Assembly (NCBI RefSeq): GCF_047238185.1 | Contig: NZ_JBDFMI010000001.1 | Location: 2,418,001 to 2,482,000 of the forward strand | Length of the DNA stretch: 64,000 nucleotides | Direction of reading: 5' to 3' | DNA from: Bacillus_AD sp047238185 | GTDB taxonomy: Bacteria; Bacillota; Bacilli; Bacillales; DSM-1321 | In this document: one piece after another, positions 8,511 through 16,090 of the stretch | Numbering within the stretch: position 1 is the first letter of the stretch | Layout of the letters: every line of letters begins with the position of its first letter | The notes under the pieces: generated by a model | What the model saw: only the letters and a program-made list of their open reading frames with translations | What the model was told of the DNA's origin: nothing | Database searches by the model: none | Program-made: the position numbers and the translations under genes

Positions 8511-10355
8511 TTAGTTTGTTTCAGCGATTTTTTTCTTTTTCGCTACACGTTCACGTTCACCTTTATCAAGGATTTTTTTACGAAGGCGGATACTTTCTGG
8601 AGTTACCTCACAGTACTCGTCTTCATTCAAATATTCCAATGCTTCTTCCAGTGACATAATGCGAGGTTTCTTCATAGTGGTTGTCTGGTCTTTGTTGGCA
8701 CTACGCATGTTCGTCATTTGTTTTGCTTTTACAATATTGACTGTAAGGTCGTTTTCGCGGTTATGTTCCCCGACAATCATACCTTCATAAATTTCAGTGC
8801 CCGGTTCAACAAAAATCACACCACGGTCCTCAACGCCCATAATGCCGTATTGAGTCGCCTTGCCAGTTTCCATAGAAACGAGCACCCCTTGGCGGCGTCC
8901 ACCTACTTGGCCGGTAGCCATTGGCTGATAGCTGTCAAATGTATGGTTCAAGATCCCGAATCCACGAGTAAGTGTAAGGAATTCAGTTGAATAACCGATC
9001 AAGCCCCGTGCAGGAACTAGGAATTGCAATCGGACTTGGCCATTTCCATTATTGACCATATCCTGCATTTCACCTTTACGCGCCCCCAATGATTCCATGA
9101 TTGCGCCAGTATGCTCTTCAGGAATGTCTATTTGAACTCTCTCAACTGGTTCACAGCGCACGCCATCAATGACACGGACAATTACCTCAGGTTTTGACAC
9201 TTGCAATTCGAAACCTTCACGTCTCATGTTTTCAATCAGGATAGATAAATGCAATTCTCCGCGGCCTGAGATAACCCAAGCATCCGGCGAGTCAGTTGGA
9301 TCTACGCGAAGACTGACATCTGTTTGCAATTGCAATTGCAGTCTTTCTTCAATTTTACGTGCAGTCACCCATTTACCTTCACGCCCTGCAAATGGAGAGT
9401 TATTCACAAGGAATGTCATTTGCAAAGTAGGTTCATCAATGCGAAGCACCGGCAATGCTTCTTGGTGTTCAGCAGGACAAACTGTCTCGCCGACGTTGAT
9501 GTCTTCCATGCCCGATACGGCTACCAAGTCACCAGCATATGCTTCATCGATTTCCACACGCTTAAGGCCGGAGAAACCGAAGATTTTCGTAACACGGAAT
9601 TGTTTAACGCTTCCGTCAAGCTTCATTAAAGCAACCTGTTGGCCTACTTTCATTGTCCCACGGAAAACACGCCCGATTCCGATACGGCCTACATAGTCAT
9701 TGTAATCAAGCAATGCAATTTGGAATTGTAAAGGCTCTTCGCGGTTATCGACAGGAGCCGGGATATTTTCAACGATTGATTGGAATAGTGCTTCCATATT
9801 CTCTTCCTGATCGGCAGGATCCGGGCTTAATGAAGCAGTTCCATTGATGCCTGATGCATATACAACCGGGAAATCCAATTGATCTTCATTTGCATCCAAT
9901 TCGATGAATAAGTCGATCACTTCGTCAACTACCGCTTCCGGTCTCGCTGCATCGCGGTCAATTTTATTAACTACGACAATTGGAGTAATTTTTTGCTCCA
10001 ACGCTTTTTTCAAAACAAATCGGGTTTGCGGCATGCATCCTTCATATGCGTCAACCACAAGGACAACACCATCAACCATTTTCATGATTCGTTCCACTTC
10101 TCCACCGAAGTCAGCGTGTCCAGGCGTATCAAGGATATTGATTTTTGTATCATGGTAACGTACCGCTGTATTTTTAGCCAGGATTGTGATACCGCGTTCT
10201 CTTTCGATATCGTTGGAATCCATAGCTCTTTCTTCAACATGCTCATTTGCTCTGAAAGTTCCAGACTGTTTTAATAATTGGTCAACCAATGTCGTTTTAC
10301 CATGGTCAACGTGTGCTATAATTGCTATATTGCGTATATCTTTACGAAGATTCAA
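8511..10355 (-). CDS. typA: TypA/BipA ribosome-associated translational GTPase
   Basis: Ribosome-binding GTPase of the EF-G-like translational family, linked to 50S assembly and low-temperature or stress growth. The 614 residues are full length. G1 AHVDHGKTTL is near residue 14, switch II DTPGHADFGGEV near 75 and G4 NKID near 129. The beta-barrel, EF-G-like domains and the TypA-specific C-terminal domain (EEALEYLNEDEYCEVTPES) follow. The start codon is TTG; AGGAG lies nine bases upstream, while an out-of-frame ATG intervenes. First gene of a typA-ylaH-hypothetical operon, divergent from ylaF. Confidence 0.95.
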   Translation of the reverse strand: MNLRKDIRNIAIIAHVDHGKTTLVDQLLKQSGTFRANEHVEERAMDSNDIERERGITILAKNTAVRYHDTKINILDTPGHADFGGEVERIMKMVDGVVLVVDAYEGCMPQTRFVLKKALEQKITPIVVVNKIDRDAARPEAVVDEVIDLFIELDANEDQLDFPVVYASGINGTASLSPDPADQEENMEALFQSIVENIPAPVDNREEPLQFQIALLDYNDYVGRIGIGRVFRGTMKVGQQVALMKLDGSVKQFRVTKIFGFSGLKRVEIDEAYAGDLVAVSGMEDINVGETVCPAEHQEALPVLRIDEPTLQMTFLVNNSPFAGREGKWVTARKIEERLQLQLQTDVSLRVDPTDSPDAWVISGRGELHLSILIENMRREGFELQVSKPEVIVRVIDGVRCEPVERVQIDIPEEHTGAIMESLGARKGEMQDMVNNGNGQVRLQFLVPARGLIGYSTEFLTLTRGFGILNHTFDSYQPMATGQVGGRRQGVLVSMETGKATQYGIMGVEDRGVIFVEPGTEIYEGMIVGEHNRENDLTVNIVKAKQMTNMRSANKDQTTTMKKPRIMSLEEALEYLNEDEYCEVTPESIRLRKKILDKGERERVAKKKKIAETN

Positions 10356-10463
10356 CCATTTCCACTCCTAATAATTCAGATTAACTTATTTATTATATCA
10401 TACCCATATAGTAGATAAAAGCAAATAAATTATGTAAAATGATAGGCAGAAGGGGTGAAACAA

Positions 10464-10646
10464 ATGAATCCAAAAGCACTATTTTTAGGATTGGCTTTCC
10501 TGGCAGCTTTCTGTATGGCAGGAACAGCAATCAGCATCAGCTATCGCAGTGTAATAGGCATCATTTTAACCTTGCTTGCTTTATGCGCAGTCATGGGATT
10601 CGGCTTTTCTCTTAAAAAGAAATTTCGAGAAGCAGGCAAGTTATAA
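10464..10646 (+). CDS. ylaF: YlaF-like small membrane protein
   Basis: Protein of 60 residues from the ATG at 10464; AGAAGGGG sits eight bases upstream, so this is preferred over the GTG at 10455 that overlaps the SD. Two hydrophobic helices (ALFLGLAFLAAFCMAGTAIS and GIILTLLALCAVMGFGF) are followed by a basic cytoplasmic tail. Length, topology and divergence from typA match B. subtilis YlaF (DUF5325). Function unknown. Confidence 0.85.
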   Translation: MNPKALFLGLAFLAAFCMAGTAISISYRSVIGIILTLLALCAVMGFGFSLKKKFREAGKL

Positions 10647-10673
10647 TTTGTTCAAGGGGTAAACCACATGGAA

Positions 10674-10712
10674 AGAAAAAACAGCCGTCATCTAAACGGC
10701 TGTTTTTTTATG
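10674..10712. terminator. Bidirectional terminator ylaF / suhB
   Basis: AACAGCCGT and ACGGCTGTT around a short loop, A-tract and T-tract flanks, between convergent genes. Confidence 0.88.
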
Positions 10713-10720
10713 TAAGCTAT

Positions 10721-11518
10721 TCAATTGCCAAAAAGCGTATCGATTATTTCACCATGAAGCCCTGGTTTTGAAACGAGGAACGTACCTCCTTTTAGATAAT
10801 CCAGCTTTTCGCCTTTTATATCGGTCACAATCCCGCCAACCTCTTCTATCAAAACAGCGCCAGCAGCAAAATCCCAAGGAGCGAGCCTTAAGGACATGTA
10901 GGCATCAATCCGGTTGGAGGCGACACTTGCCAATTCCAACGCAGCAGAACCGAAAGACCTCGTTGCTCGGGCTGCCCTTACCATTTTGATTACACGCTCC
11001 GAGGAAATCGCTTTTTTCGGGATCAGCCAAGAGGCGTTCAATGCAATCATGCTTTTCTCCAAAGTAACCGGCTCTAGTTTTGATAGCCGCGATCCATTCA
11101 GAAAACAGCCTTCACCTTTAATGGCATGGTACATTTCATCATGGACAACGTCATAAATCAACCCTAGCCGGCCGATACCTTCTTCATATATACCGATTGA
11201 AATAGCAAAATTCCGTTGCTGATGAATGAAATTTGAAGTACCGTCGATCGGATCGACAAACCAGACGATCCCTTCCAAATCTCTAACAGAGTCCCCCATC
11301 CCTTCCTCTGCCATAATTTGATGCGCAGGGTAAGCACCCATTATTTTTTCTCTCAGAAACAATTCAATATCACGGTCAATATCTGTTACCAAGTCGGTAC
11401 GGTCACTTTTGGTTTCAACATGTAAAACGGAATGAAAGGAGGCTTTGATCCTTTCTCCCGCTTCCTTCATCCAAACAATGGCTGCACTCTCGATCTCTTT
11501 CCAATCGACTGATTCCAT
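10721..11518 (-). CDS. suhB: Inositol monophosphatase family protein (SuhB/YktC)
   Basis: Mg2+-dependent, Li+-sensitive-type phosphomonoesterase fold of 265 residues. The metal-site motifs are in order: the EEG motif (AEEGMGD, near residue 70), DPIDGTSNF near residue 91 and WDFAAGAVLIEE near residue 214. Equivalent to B. subtilis YktC, annotated as inositol-1-monophosphatase; the real substrate could be another small phosphate such as fructose-1,6-bisphosphate or NADP. Convergent with ylaF; SD AGGTGTG precedes the start. Confidence 0.9.
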   Translation of the reverse strand: MESVDWKEIESAAIVWMKEAGERIKASFHSVLHVETKSDRTDLVTDIDRDIELFLREKIMGAYPAHQIMAEEGMGDSVRDLEGIVWFVDPIDGTSNFIHQQRNFAISIGIYEEGIGRLGLIYDVVHDEMYHAIKGEGCFLNGSRLSKLEPVTLEKSMIALNASWLIPKKAISSERVIKMVRAARATRSFGSAALELASVASNRIDAYMSLRLAPWDFAAGAVLIEEVGGIVTDIKGEKLDYLKGGTFLVSKPGLHGEIIDTLFGN

Positions 11519-11610
11519 ACATCACACCTCAGCATCTCTATAATTATCTCTATTATATGAAAACATCCTAAAAATACATACTAAGAACGCTTATAAACTG
11601 AAAAATGAAA

Positions 11611-11709
11611 GCGGTTTGAACAGGTCCGACTTGCATAAGAAAGGAATCGTTCAAAGGCCGCTCTTCGCCTTTGGCTATTCCTGGCTTATGACCTCGAGGA
11701 CCTTGCCGC
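11611..11709. repeat. Nested long hairpin, REP-like dispersed element
   Basis: A 99-base imperfect palindrome fills the suhB-ykzI gap. From outside in it pairs GCGG with CCGC, AGGTCC with GGACCT, CATAAG with CTTATG, GGAAT with ATTCC, and CAAAGGC with GCCTTTG. The segment CTGGCTTATGACCTCGAGG is, from memory, part of an intergenic repeat family found many times in Bacillaceae genomes. A + strand ORF of 69 codons crosses it but lacks an SD and is likely spurious. Confidence 0.6.
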
Positions 11710-11827
11710 TGCAGCTAGACCCAAAGAAAAGTGGAAGCGGCACTCCCAAGCAAACGCTAAAAAAAGCAAAACGGGCTTATCCAAAGATTACGCCCCGCGG
11801 ATTGCCTCTTCATCTAATTGACTAAAT

Positions 11828-12025
11828 TTATAAGGCTTGCAATTTCATAAGTTCTTTTCTGATCTTTTCCAATTTGCTTTTTGATTGGGTTTTCTGTTCC
11901 TCATTATCATTTTGGATAGCTTCGAATAATGTGGATAATTCATAATCGAGTTCCAACCTGAGTACAGCGGCGCGGTATTTTTCAAATTGCTTTGATTTAA
12001 TGGTGGAATTCATCACTTGTTTCAT
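11828..12025 (-). CDS. Small coiled protein, YkzI-like
   Basis: Protein of 65 residues, highly charged and almost entirely helical: KSKQFEKYRAAVLRLELDYE and a C-terminal amphipathic helix rich in Lys, Glu and Leu. No membrane segment. Lies between suhB/yktC and yktB, where B. subtilis has small ykzI; I assign the resemblance by position and length only. SD AAAGGGG lies nine bases before the ATG. Function unknown. Confidence 0.6.
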   Translation of the reverse strand: MKQVMNSTIKSKQFEKYRAAVLRLELDYELSTLFEAIQNDNEEQKTQSKSKLEKIRKELMKLQAL

Positions 12026-12225
12026 AGTCGTACACCCCTTTTTTTATAAAATCAACAAATGACTCTATATAGTGTATGTGAAACAACTCTTAATGCACCT
12101 TCTGTATAGTGTTATTCATTGTATGTCGTTTTTTCCCAAATATCACATTATTTCAAGATATATTCGCCGCTATGTTACACTATAGTTAACATCATAATAA
12201 CAAGTTAATAACAAGGAGGCACTCC

Positions 12226-12846
12226 ATGAAATTCAATGGATTTAAAGCTACAGACTTTAATGTTTTTAAAATAAATGGCCTGGAACCGAGAATGGAAGCT
12301 CTACAGAGCCGCATTCGTCCGAAACTTGACTATTTGGGAACACATTTTGCACAAGAATTGTCTGTTCTAAGCGGACAGGAACTTTTTCCCCATGTTGCTA
12401 AACATGCAAGACGTTCAGTAAATCCTCCCGATGACACTTGGGTCGCTTTTGCCGCCAATAAACGCGGTTACAAAATGATGCCCCACTTTCAAATCGGCCT
12501 ATGGGAAACGCATGTGTTCATATGGTATGCGGTCATTTATGAAGCACCCATGAAAGCTGATATCGGCAAGCATTTGCAGGAGAATGTACATACAATCAGA
12601 AAAAATATCCCTGAGGATTTCGTGTGGTCTATAGACCACACGAAACCAGATACCAAGCAACATAAAGATCTCTCGGATGAAGAGCTAGAAAACATGTTCA
12701 TCCGCCTTCAGAATGTGAAGAAAGCTGAAATTCTTTGCGGCTATCAAATTCCCCGCGAACAAGCGTTGGAACTGGATGGTGAAGCTTTCATCAATAAATG
12801 TTCTGAAGTGTTTGTACAATTATTACCCCTGTACAAAATGGAATAA
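12226..12846 (+). CDS. yktB: YktB, UPF0637/DUF1054 protein
   Basis: Soluble protein of 206 residues, full length for DUF1054. Characteristic stretches are FNGFKATDFNVFKINGLEPR at the start, RSVNPPDDTWVAFAANKRGYK mid-protein and FQIGLWETHVFIWYAVIYE. Function unknown; no catalytic motif stands out. SD AAGGAGG lies just before the ATG. It is convergent with yktA across a strong terminator, the same pair as in B. subtilis. Confidence 0.9.
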   Translation: MKFNGFKATDFNVFKINGLEPRMEALQSRIRPKLDYLGTHFAQELSVLSGQELFPHVAKHARRSVNPPDDTWVAFAANKRGYKMMPHFQIGLWETHVFIWYAVIYEAPMKADIGKHLQENVHTIRKNIPEDFVWSIDHTKPDTKQHKDLSDEELENMFIRLQNVKKAEILCGYQIPREQALELDGEAFINKCSEVFVQLLPLYKME

Positions 12847-12872
12847 ACATTTTGGCATAGGGAAAACCATGC

Positions 12873-12905
12873 AAAAAAGCTGACGGTCCAATCCGTCAGC
12901 TTTTT
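12873..12905. terminator. Bidirectional terminator yktB / yktA
   Basis: AAAAAGCTGACGG / CCGTCAGCTTTTT with a 6-base loop. Confidence 0.9.
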
Positions 12906-12910
12906 CATTT

Positions 12911-13180
12911 TTATAATTTGATGATTTGGTCATCATCCATTGATTTTGCAGCTTTGACAGCACGGTATGATGAATAACCGCTTACTTCTTCAAATTCGCC
13001 GCAAATTTTTTTCTCTCCCGCAATGCTTGGTACAATCTCTTTAAATCTCCGATACTTACTCATGAATTCCTCTCTGCCCAAACCTTTTTCATATACATTT
13101 TCGACTGCTTCAAAAAAAGCGATGCAATCCACAATTTCCTCTGTGTTCCAATCTATATCAATCGGGTATTGATAATCCAT
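12911..13180 (-). CDS. yktA: YktA, UPF0223 family protein
   Basis: Acidic protein of 89 residues typical of UPF0223: YPIDIDWNTEEIVDCIAFF near the start, YRRFKEIVPS in the middle and AAKSMDDDQIIKL at the end. Helical and soluble; function unknown. Adjacent to yktB as in B. subtilis. SD GAGG precedes the ATG. Confidence 0.9.
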   Translation of the reverse strand: MDYQYPIDIDWNTEEIVDCIAFFEAVENVYEKGLGREEFMSKYRRFKEIVPSIAGEKKICGEFEEVSGYSSYRAVKAAKSMDDDQIIKL

Positions 13181-13207
13181 CTTATATTCCTCTTTTCTTT
13201 ATACCAA

Positions 13208-14164
13208 TTACCGCCATTTGCAGCGGATTTCTTCTGCTTTTGCTATCATGGAATCGAATAGCTCCTGGACAGTGGGCTCATCTTTAATCATACCCAGCAC
13301 CTGCCCTGCCCAAGCATATCCTTCCTCCAGCTTTCCATCGTGTATGTATTTTTTATTCGTGCTGCCGCTTATATAGTCTTTTAATTCAGTATACCCTGCA
13401 TTTGCTTTTTCAAGCTCAAGTATTTTATCTGTCCAAGCATTTGAAATAGCTCTTGCCGGCGCTCCCAGTGATCGTTTAATAATCACAGTATCCTGCTCTG
13501 ATCCTTCGATTAATGCCTTTTTATATAATGGATTGGCATCTACACATTCTTTTGTGGCTATGAACCGTGTACCCATCTCTATCCCTTCTGCCCCTAAGCT
13601 GAGCGCAGCCATCATTCCTCTGCCGTCTCCAATGCCACCTGAAGCAATGACAGGGATCTTAACTGCATCCACTACCTGAGGGACAAGCACCATCGTACCA
13701 AGGTCATCCCTGCCTAAATGCCCCCCTCCCTCCTGCCCAACCACTATGACAGCATCTGCACCCAATTCTTCTGCTTTTTGCGCTTGGCGTTTGGCGGCAA
13801 CAAGGACTAATTTTTTCACATTTGTTCCTTCAAGAGCTTGAAATACAGGCTTAGGATTGCCTCCTGTAATGGTGGCAATCTCCATCCCTTCTTCCAATGC
13901 TGCTTCAATGTAAGGGATAAACGGCCGATCATGCGCCCCGATCGCGAAGTTGACTGCAAAAGGAGCATCTGTCATTTGTTTTACCTTTCTCATCTCTTCT
14001 TTTAGCAATTCGGGATTTCCAAGGCTCATTGCAGTCACTTGCCCCAGGCCTCCAGCATTCGATACAGCTGCCGCTAAATCTGCATAAGCCAAATGGGCAA
14101 GGCCTCCTTGAATGATTGGATAGGTAATGCCCAACATGTCAGTCACTCTTGTTTTCCATTGCAT
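13208..14164 (-). CDS. Nitronate monooxygenase / FabK-like FMN oxidoreductase
   Basis: TIM-barrel flavoprotein of 318 residues in the NMO/2-nitropropane dioxygenase family, which includes FabK enoyl-ACP reductases. FMN-binding and family signatures: YPIIQGGLAHLAY near residue 15, VVGQEGGGHLGRDD near 140, ASGGIGDGRGMMAALSLGAEG near 175, and MGTRFIATKEC after that. Sequence alone does not separate nitronate monooxygenase from enoyl-ACP reductase. Most Bacillaceae have FabI/FabL, so an NMO-type role is the safer reading. It is a single gene 27 bp downstream of yktA's start, in the same direction. Confidence 0.8.
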   Translation of the reverse strand: MQWKTRVTDMLGITYPIIQGGLAHLAYADLAAAVSNAGGLGQVTAMSLGNPELLKEEMRKVKQMTDAPFAVNFAIGAHDRPFIPYIEAALEEGMEIATITGGNPKPVFQALEGTNVKKLVLVAAKRQAQKAEELGADAVIVVGQEGGGHLGRDDLGTMVLVPQVVDAVKIPVIASGGIGDGRGMMAALSLGAEGIEMGTRFIATKECVDANPLYKKALIEGSEQDTVIIKRSLGAPARAISNAWTDKILELEKANAGYTELKDYISGSTNKKYIHDGKLEEGYAWAGQVLGMIKDEPTVQELFDSMIAKAEEIRCKWR

Positions 14165-14664
14165 ATAAACATCCCTCCGTTATTAATCACTTGTTTTTTC
14201 ACTCCACATAAGGATACATGTGTAGCTGTTATTTGTAACAAGATATTTCCTAGCGCTATTATGTAAGAAAATAAAATGCTCCCTTACCTAAAAATCATAA
14301 ACCGTTATAAGTGACATTATATCAATGAACATCCGTTGATTGAATGGGTAAGTTATATTTCTGAAACATTCATCCTTCTATAAATCGCTTATCTGCACTT
14401 ATTTCCCTAAGAGGAAAATCCAATGTTCACATGAATTAGGCAGTCATGTGAACATTTCCATATACAAAAGAGTTCTGCCCTTTTACCCTTATTCAGGCAA
14501 AAGTTCGGGGGATTTCCTGGTCTTTTCCTATAGAATCATAACCTAACTGAAAAACCGTCATTTACTATGATTAATTCAATATCTCAATACTTTCTTATAA
14601 TGGCCCAATCAAACATTTACATATCGAGAACTATAGACCGATTTTAGAGTCGTTTTTCACACAT
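14165..14664. other. 500-base intergenic region with a perfect inverted repeat
   Basis: No ORF with an SD was found. The region holds a 13-bp perfect inverted repeat (listed separately) and AT-rich sequence. It probably contains the promoter of the flavoprotein gene to its left. Confidence 0.45.
14422..14456. repeat. Perfect 13-bp inverted repeat
   Basis: AATGTTCACATGA and TCATGTGAACATT flank a 9-base loop. Neither strand has a clean T-tract, so it is a weak candidate for a terminator; a regulator-binding site or RNA hairpin is possible. Confidence 0.5.
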
Positions 14665-14694
14665 AAAAAAGATGCCTGGTCTAACGGCATCTTT
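14665..14694 (-). terminator. Terminator of the SR1-like RNA
   Basis: On the minus strand AAAGATGCC pairs with GGCATCTTT across a 9-base loop, followed by six T. It lies about 20 bases after the SR1P stop. Confidence 0.85.
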
Positions 14695-14714
14695 ACATCT
14701 ATTATTCAATTAAG

Positions 14715-14831
14715 TTATTCTTCATCCCCATGGCATTTGCAGTGGTCACAGTTAGAGTAGAGCACACTCACTTTTTCGTCCTCAAAAGAATCGATCGTGC
14801 TGTTACATGTTTGACAAATTAATGTTCCCAT
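14715..14831 (-). CDS. sr1P: SR1P-like GapA-binding peptide (dual-function SR1 RNA)
   Basis: 38-residue peptide beginning MGTLICQTCN, with FEDEKVSVLY in the middle and NCDHCKCHGDEE at the end. This matches B. subtilis SR1P in length (39 there), the CxxC near the start, the FEDEKV core and the Cys-rich acidic end. Known role: SR1P binds glyceraldehyde-3-phosphate dehydrogenase GapA and promotes its interaction with RNase J1; the SR1 RNA also base-pairs with ahrC mRNA. SD AAAGGGG lies eight bases before the ATG, and promoter and terminator frame a roughly 220-nt RNA. As in B. subtilis it lies near pdhD. The four cysteines may bind a metal (inference). Confidence 0.85.
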   Translation of the reverse strand: MGTLICQTCNSTIDSFEDEKVSVLYSNCDHCKCHGDEE

Positions 14832-14856
14832 TATTCCAACCCCTTTATTAGCATAA

Positions 14857-14870
14857 TGTAAACGCTTTAC
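14857..14870. promoter_or_regulatory. cre-like site in the SR1 leader
   Basis: TGTAAACGCTTTAC resembles the CcpA cre consensus, with mismatches at the last two bases, and lies just downstream of the predicted SR1 promoter. B. subtilis SR1 is controlled by CcpN and CcpA, so catabolite control is plausible. Confidence 0.35.
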
Positions 14871-14888
14871 CATCCTTATTCACATAAT

Positions 14889-14918
14889 AATATAACACAT
14901 TAGAATAATCAAGTCCAA
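14889..14918 (-). promoter_or_regulatory. Predicted sigma-A promoter of the SR1-like RNA
   Basis: TTGGAC, 17-bp spacer, TTATAT on the minus strand, about 58 bases upstream of the SR1P start codon. Confidence 0.55.
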
Positions 14919-15051
14919 ATTGTATGTAACATTAAAAAAATTTTTTCAAATTGACCTGTTTCATTCCTCGAATCCCTACCTCTCCTCCTATTGAATTCAT
15001 CATTCAACGAATGCTAGAATAAAATGGAAACTAAACAAAAGGAGGAATTAG

Positions 15052-15495
15052 ATGGAACTGCACATAACAGAAAGCGCCTATGTAAAGTTAATGCCTCAAT
15101 CAGAAAAACAAACGGTAACGATTCAAGAAGTCATTTCACTTTTGGGTCAATATAAAGAGGCTCAAAATAAAACAGGGAAACAAGTCGATTGGAACTATGG
15201 CGATTATTCATTTCCTTACGAAATAAAGGAGACAGACGATGGAAAAGGACGATGGATTTATCTTTCTTCCCATTTAGAGAGCTACAGTTTCATTGTCATT
15301 GCAATCGAACAATCAATTTCTAAAGGTGAATCCGCCGGCATACTCTCCAATCAACTTGGCATACACTTATTGAATACATCTACATTCGGCGATAAGGATA
15401 AAGCAAATGAAATAGGCTCTTACCTTTCAAAAAAGCTCAAAGGAGAATTTCATCTCTTCAACAAGCGCATAAAATATGATTATAGCCGAAAATAA
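15052..15495 (+). CDS. Hypothetical protein, possibly DUF1885
   Basis: Soluble protein of 147 residues. SAYVKLMPQSEKQTVTIQEV at the start and YSFPYEIKETDDGKGRWIYL in the middle remind me of DUF1885 proteins of Geobacillus and Bacillus, but I cannot confirm it. No signal peptide or membrane segment. SD AAAGGAGGAATTAG directly before the ATG is very strong, so translation is likely. Convergent with a small membrane-protein gene. Confidence 0.6.
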   Translation: MELHITESAYVKLMPQSEKQTVTIQEVISLLGQYKEAQNKTGKQVDWNYGDYSFPYEIKETDDGKGRWIYLSSHLESYSFIVIAIEQSISKGESAGILSNQLGIHLLNTSTFGDKDKANEIGSYLSKKLKGEFHLFNKRIKYDYSRK

Positions 15496-15512
15496 GTTTT
15501 CGGTGCCGTTCA

Positions 15513-15764
15513 TCAAGCTGAATGCAGCCAGAATTCTATAAATACGAAATGAATAGAAAGATAGCAAAACAATGATAAAAGAGTGAGAATAAGTGATTTT
15601 GTTTTATTTTCCAATAACTTTTTCCCTATAGTCATTGCAATTTGAAAAAAAACTATGAACATCAGCACTTTATAAATAAAACGGTCATGGCTTGACAGCC
15701 ATTCAGCTAACGAATAACCGCTCCACACAATCCATTGGATTAAAAATACCGCATAACTTTTCAT
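15513..15764 (-). CDS. Small membrane protein
   Basis: Protein of 83 residues with three hydrophobic helices (YAVFLIQWIVWSGYSLAEWL, then FIYKVLMFIVFFQIAMTIG, then SLILTLLSLFCYLSIHFVF). SD GGAG lies ten bases before the ATG. I recognise no family and see no conserved polar motif. Confidence 0.6.
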   Translation of the reverse strand: MKSYAVFLIQWIVWSGYSLAEWLSSHDRFIYKVLMFIVFFQIAMTIGKKLLENKTKSLILTLLSLFCYLSIHFVFIEFWLHSA

Positions 15765-16033
15765 CCATCATCATCTCCGATTGCAAAACATATACTTCCA
15801 TATTCACCATATTGTATGTTTGTCCAAACTTATTTATGATAACAGCCACAGAATCGATCAGGCAGAAGGGGTATTCCAACACTCCCTCTATCACCAACAC
15901 CATCACTAAAGGGATTTGACCACTCAACGGTTACATCCATTGAGATTGTCCGTGTCCCTTGAGGAGAAGGTTTGCCGCTGACTTCATTCCGTTTCCGGAT
16001 CACTGCGGACACCCATACGTAGCGCACAACAAC
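15765..16033. other. Unassigned region between the membrane protein and pdhD
   Basis: About 270 bases. Two overlapping minus-strand frames (72 and 74 codons) are open but have no SD and share no recognisable family. One reads KPSPQGTRTISMDVTVEWSN, which could be a decayed reading frame. I see no supported gene. Confidence 0.35.
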
Positions 16034-16073
16034 AAAAAAAACGGACATGTCTCAAAAGAGACATGTCCGTTTT
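16034..16073 (-). terminator. Terminator of the pdhABCD operon
   Basis: Perfect stem ACGGACATGTCTC / GAGACATGTCCGT with an AAAA loop. Eight T follow on the minus strand, 17 bp after the pdhD stop. Confidence 0.93.
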
Positions 16074-16090
16074 AGGCTTGATGCAGAACA

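Noticed and set aside
11616..11825. Plus-strand 69-codon ORF
   Set aside because: It lies across the nested hairpin, lacks an SD and looks like repeat sequence rather than protein.
15703..16048. Two overlapping minus-strand ORFs before pdhD
   Set aside because: No SD, no recognisable family and mutual overlap; at most a decayed frame.
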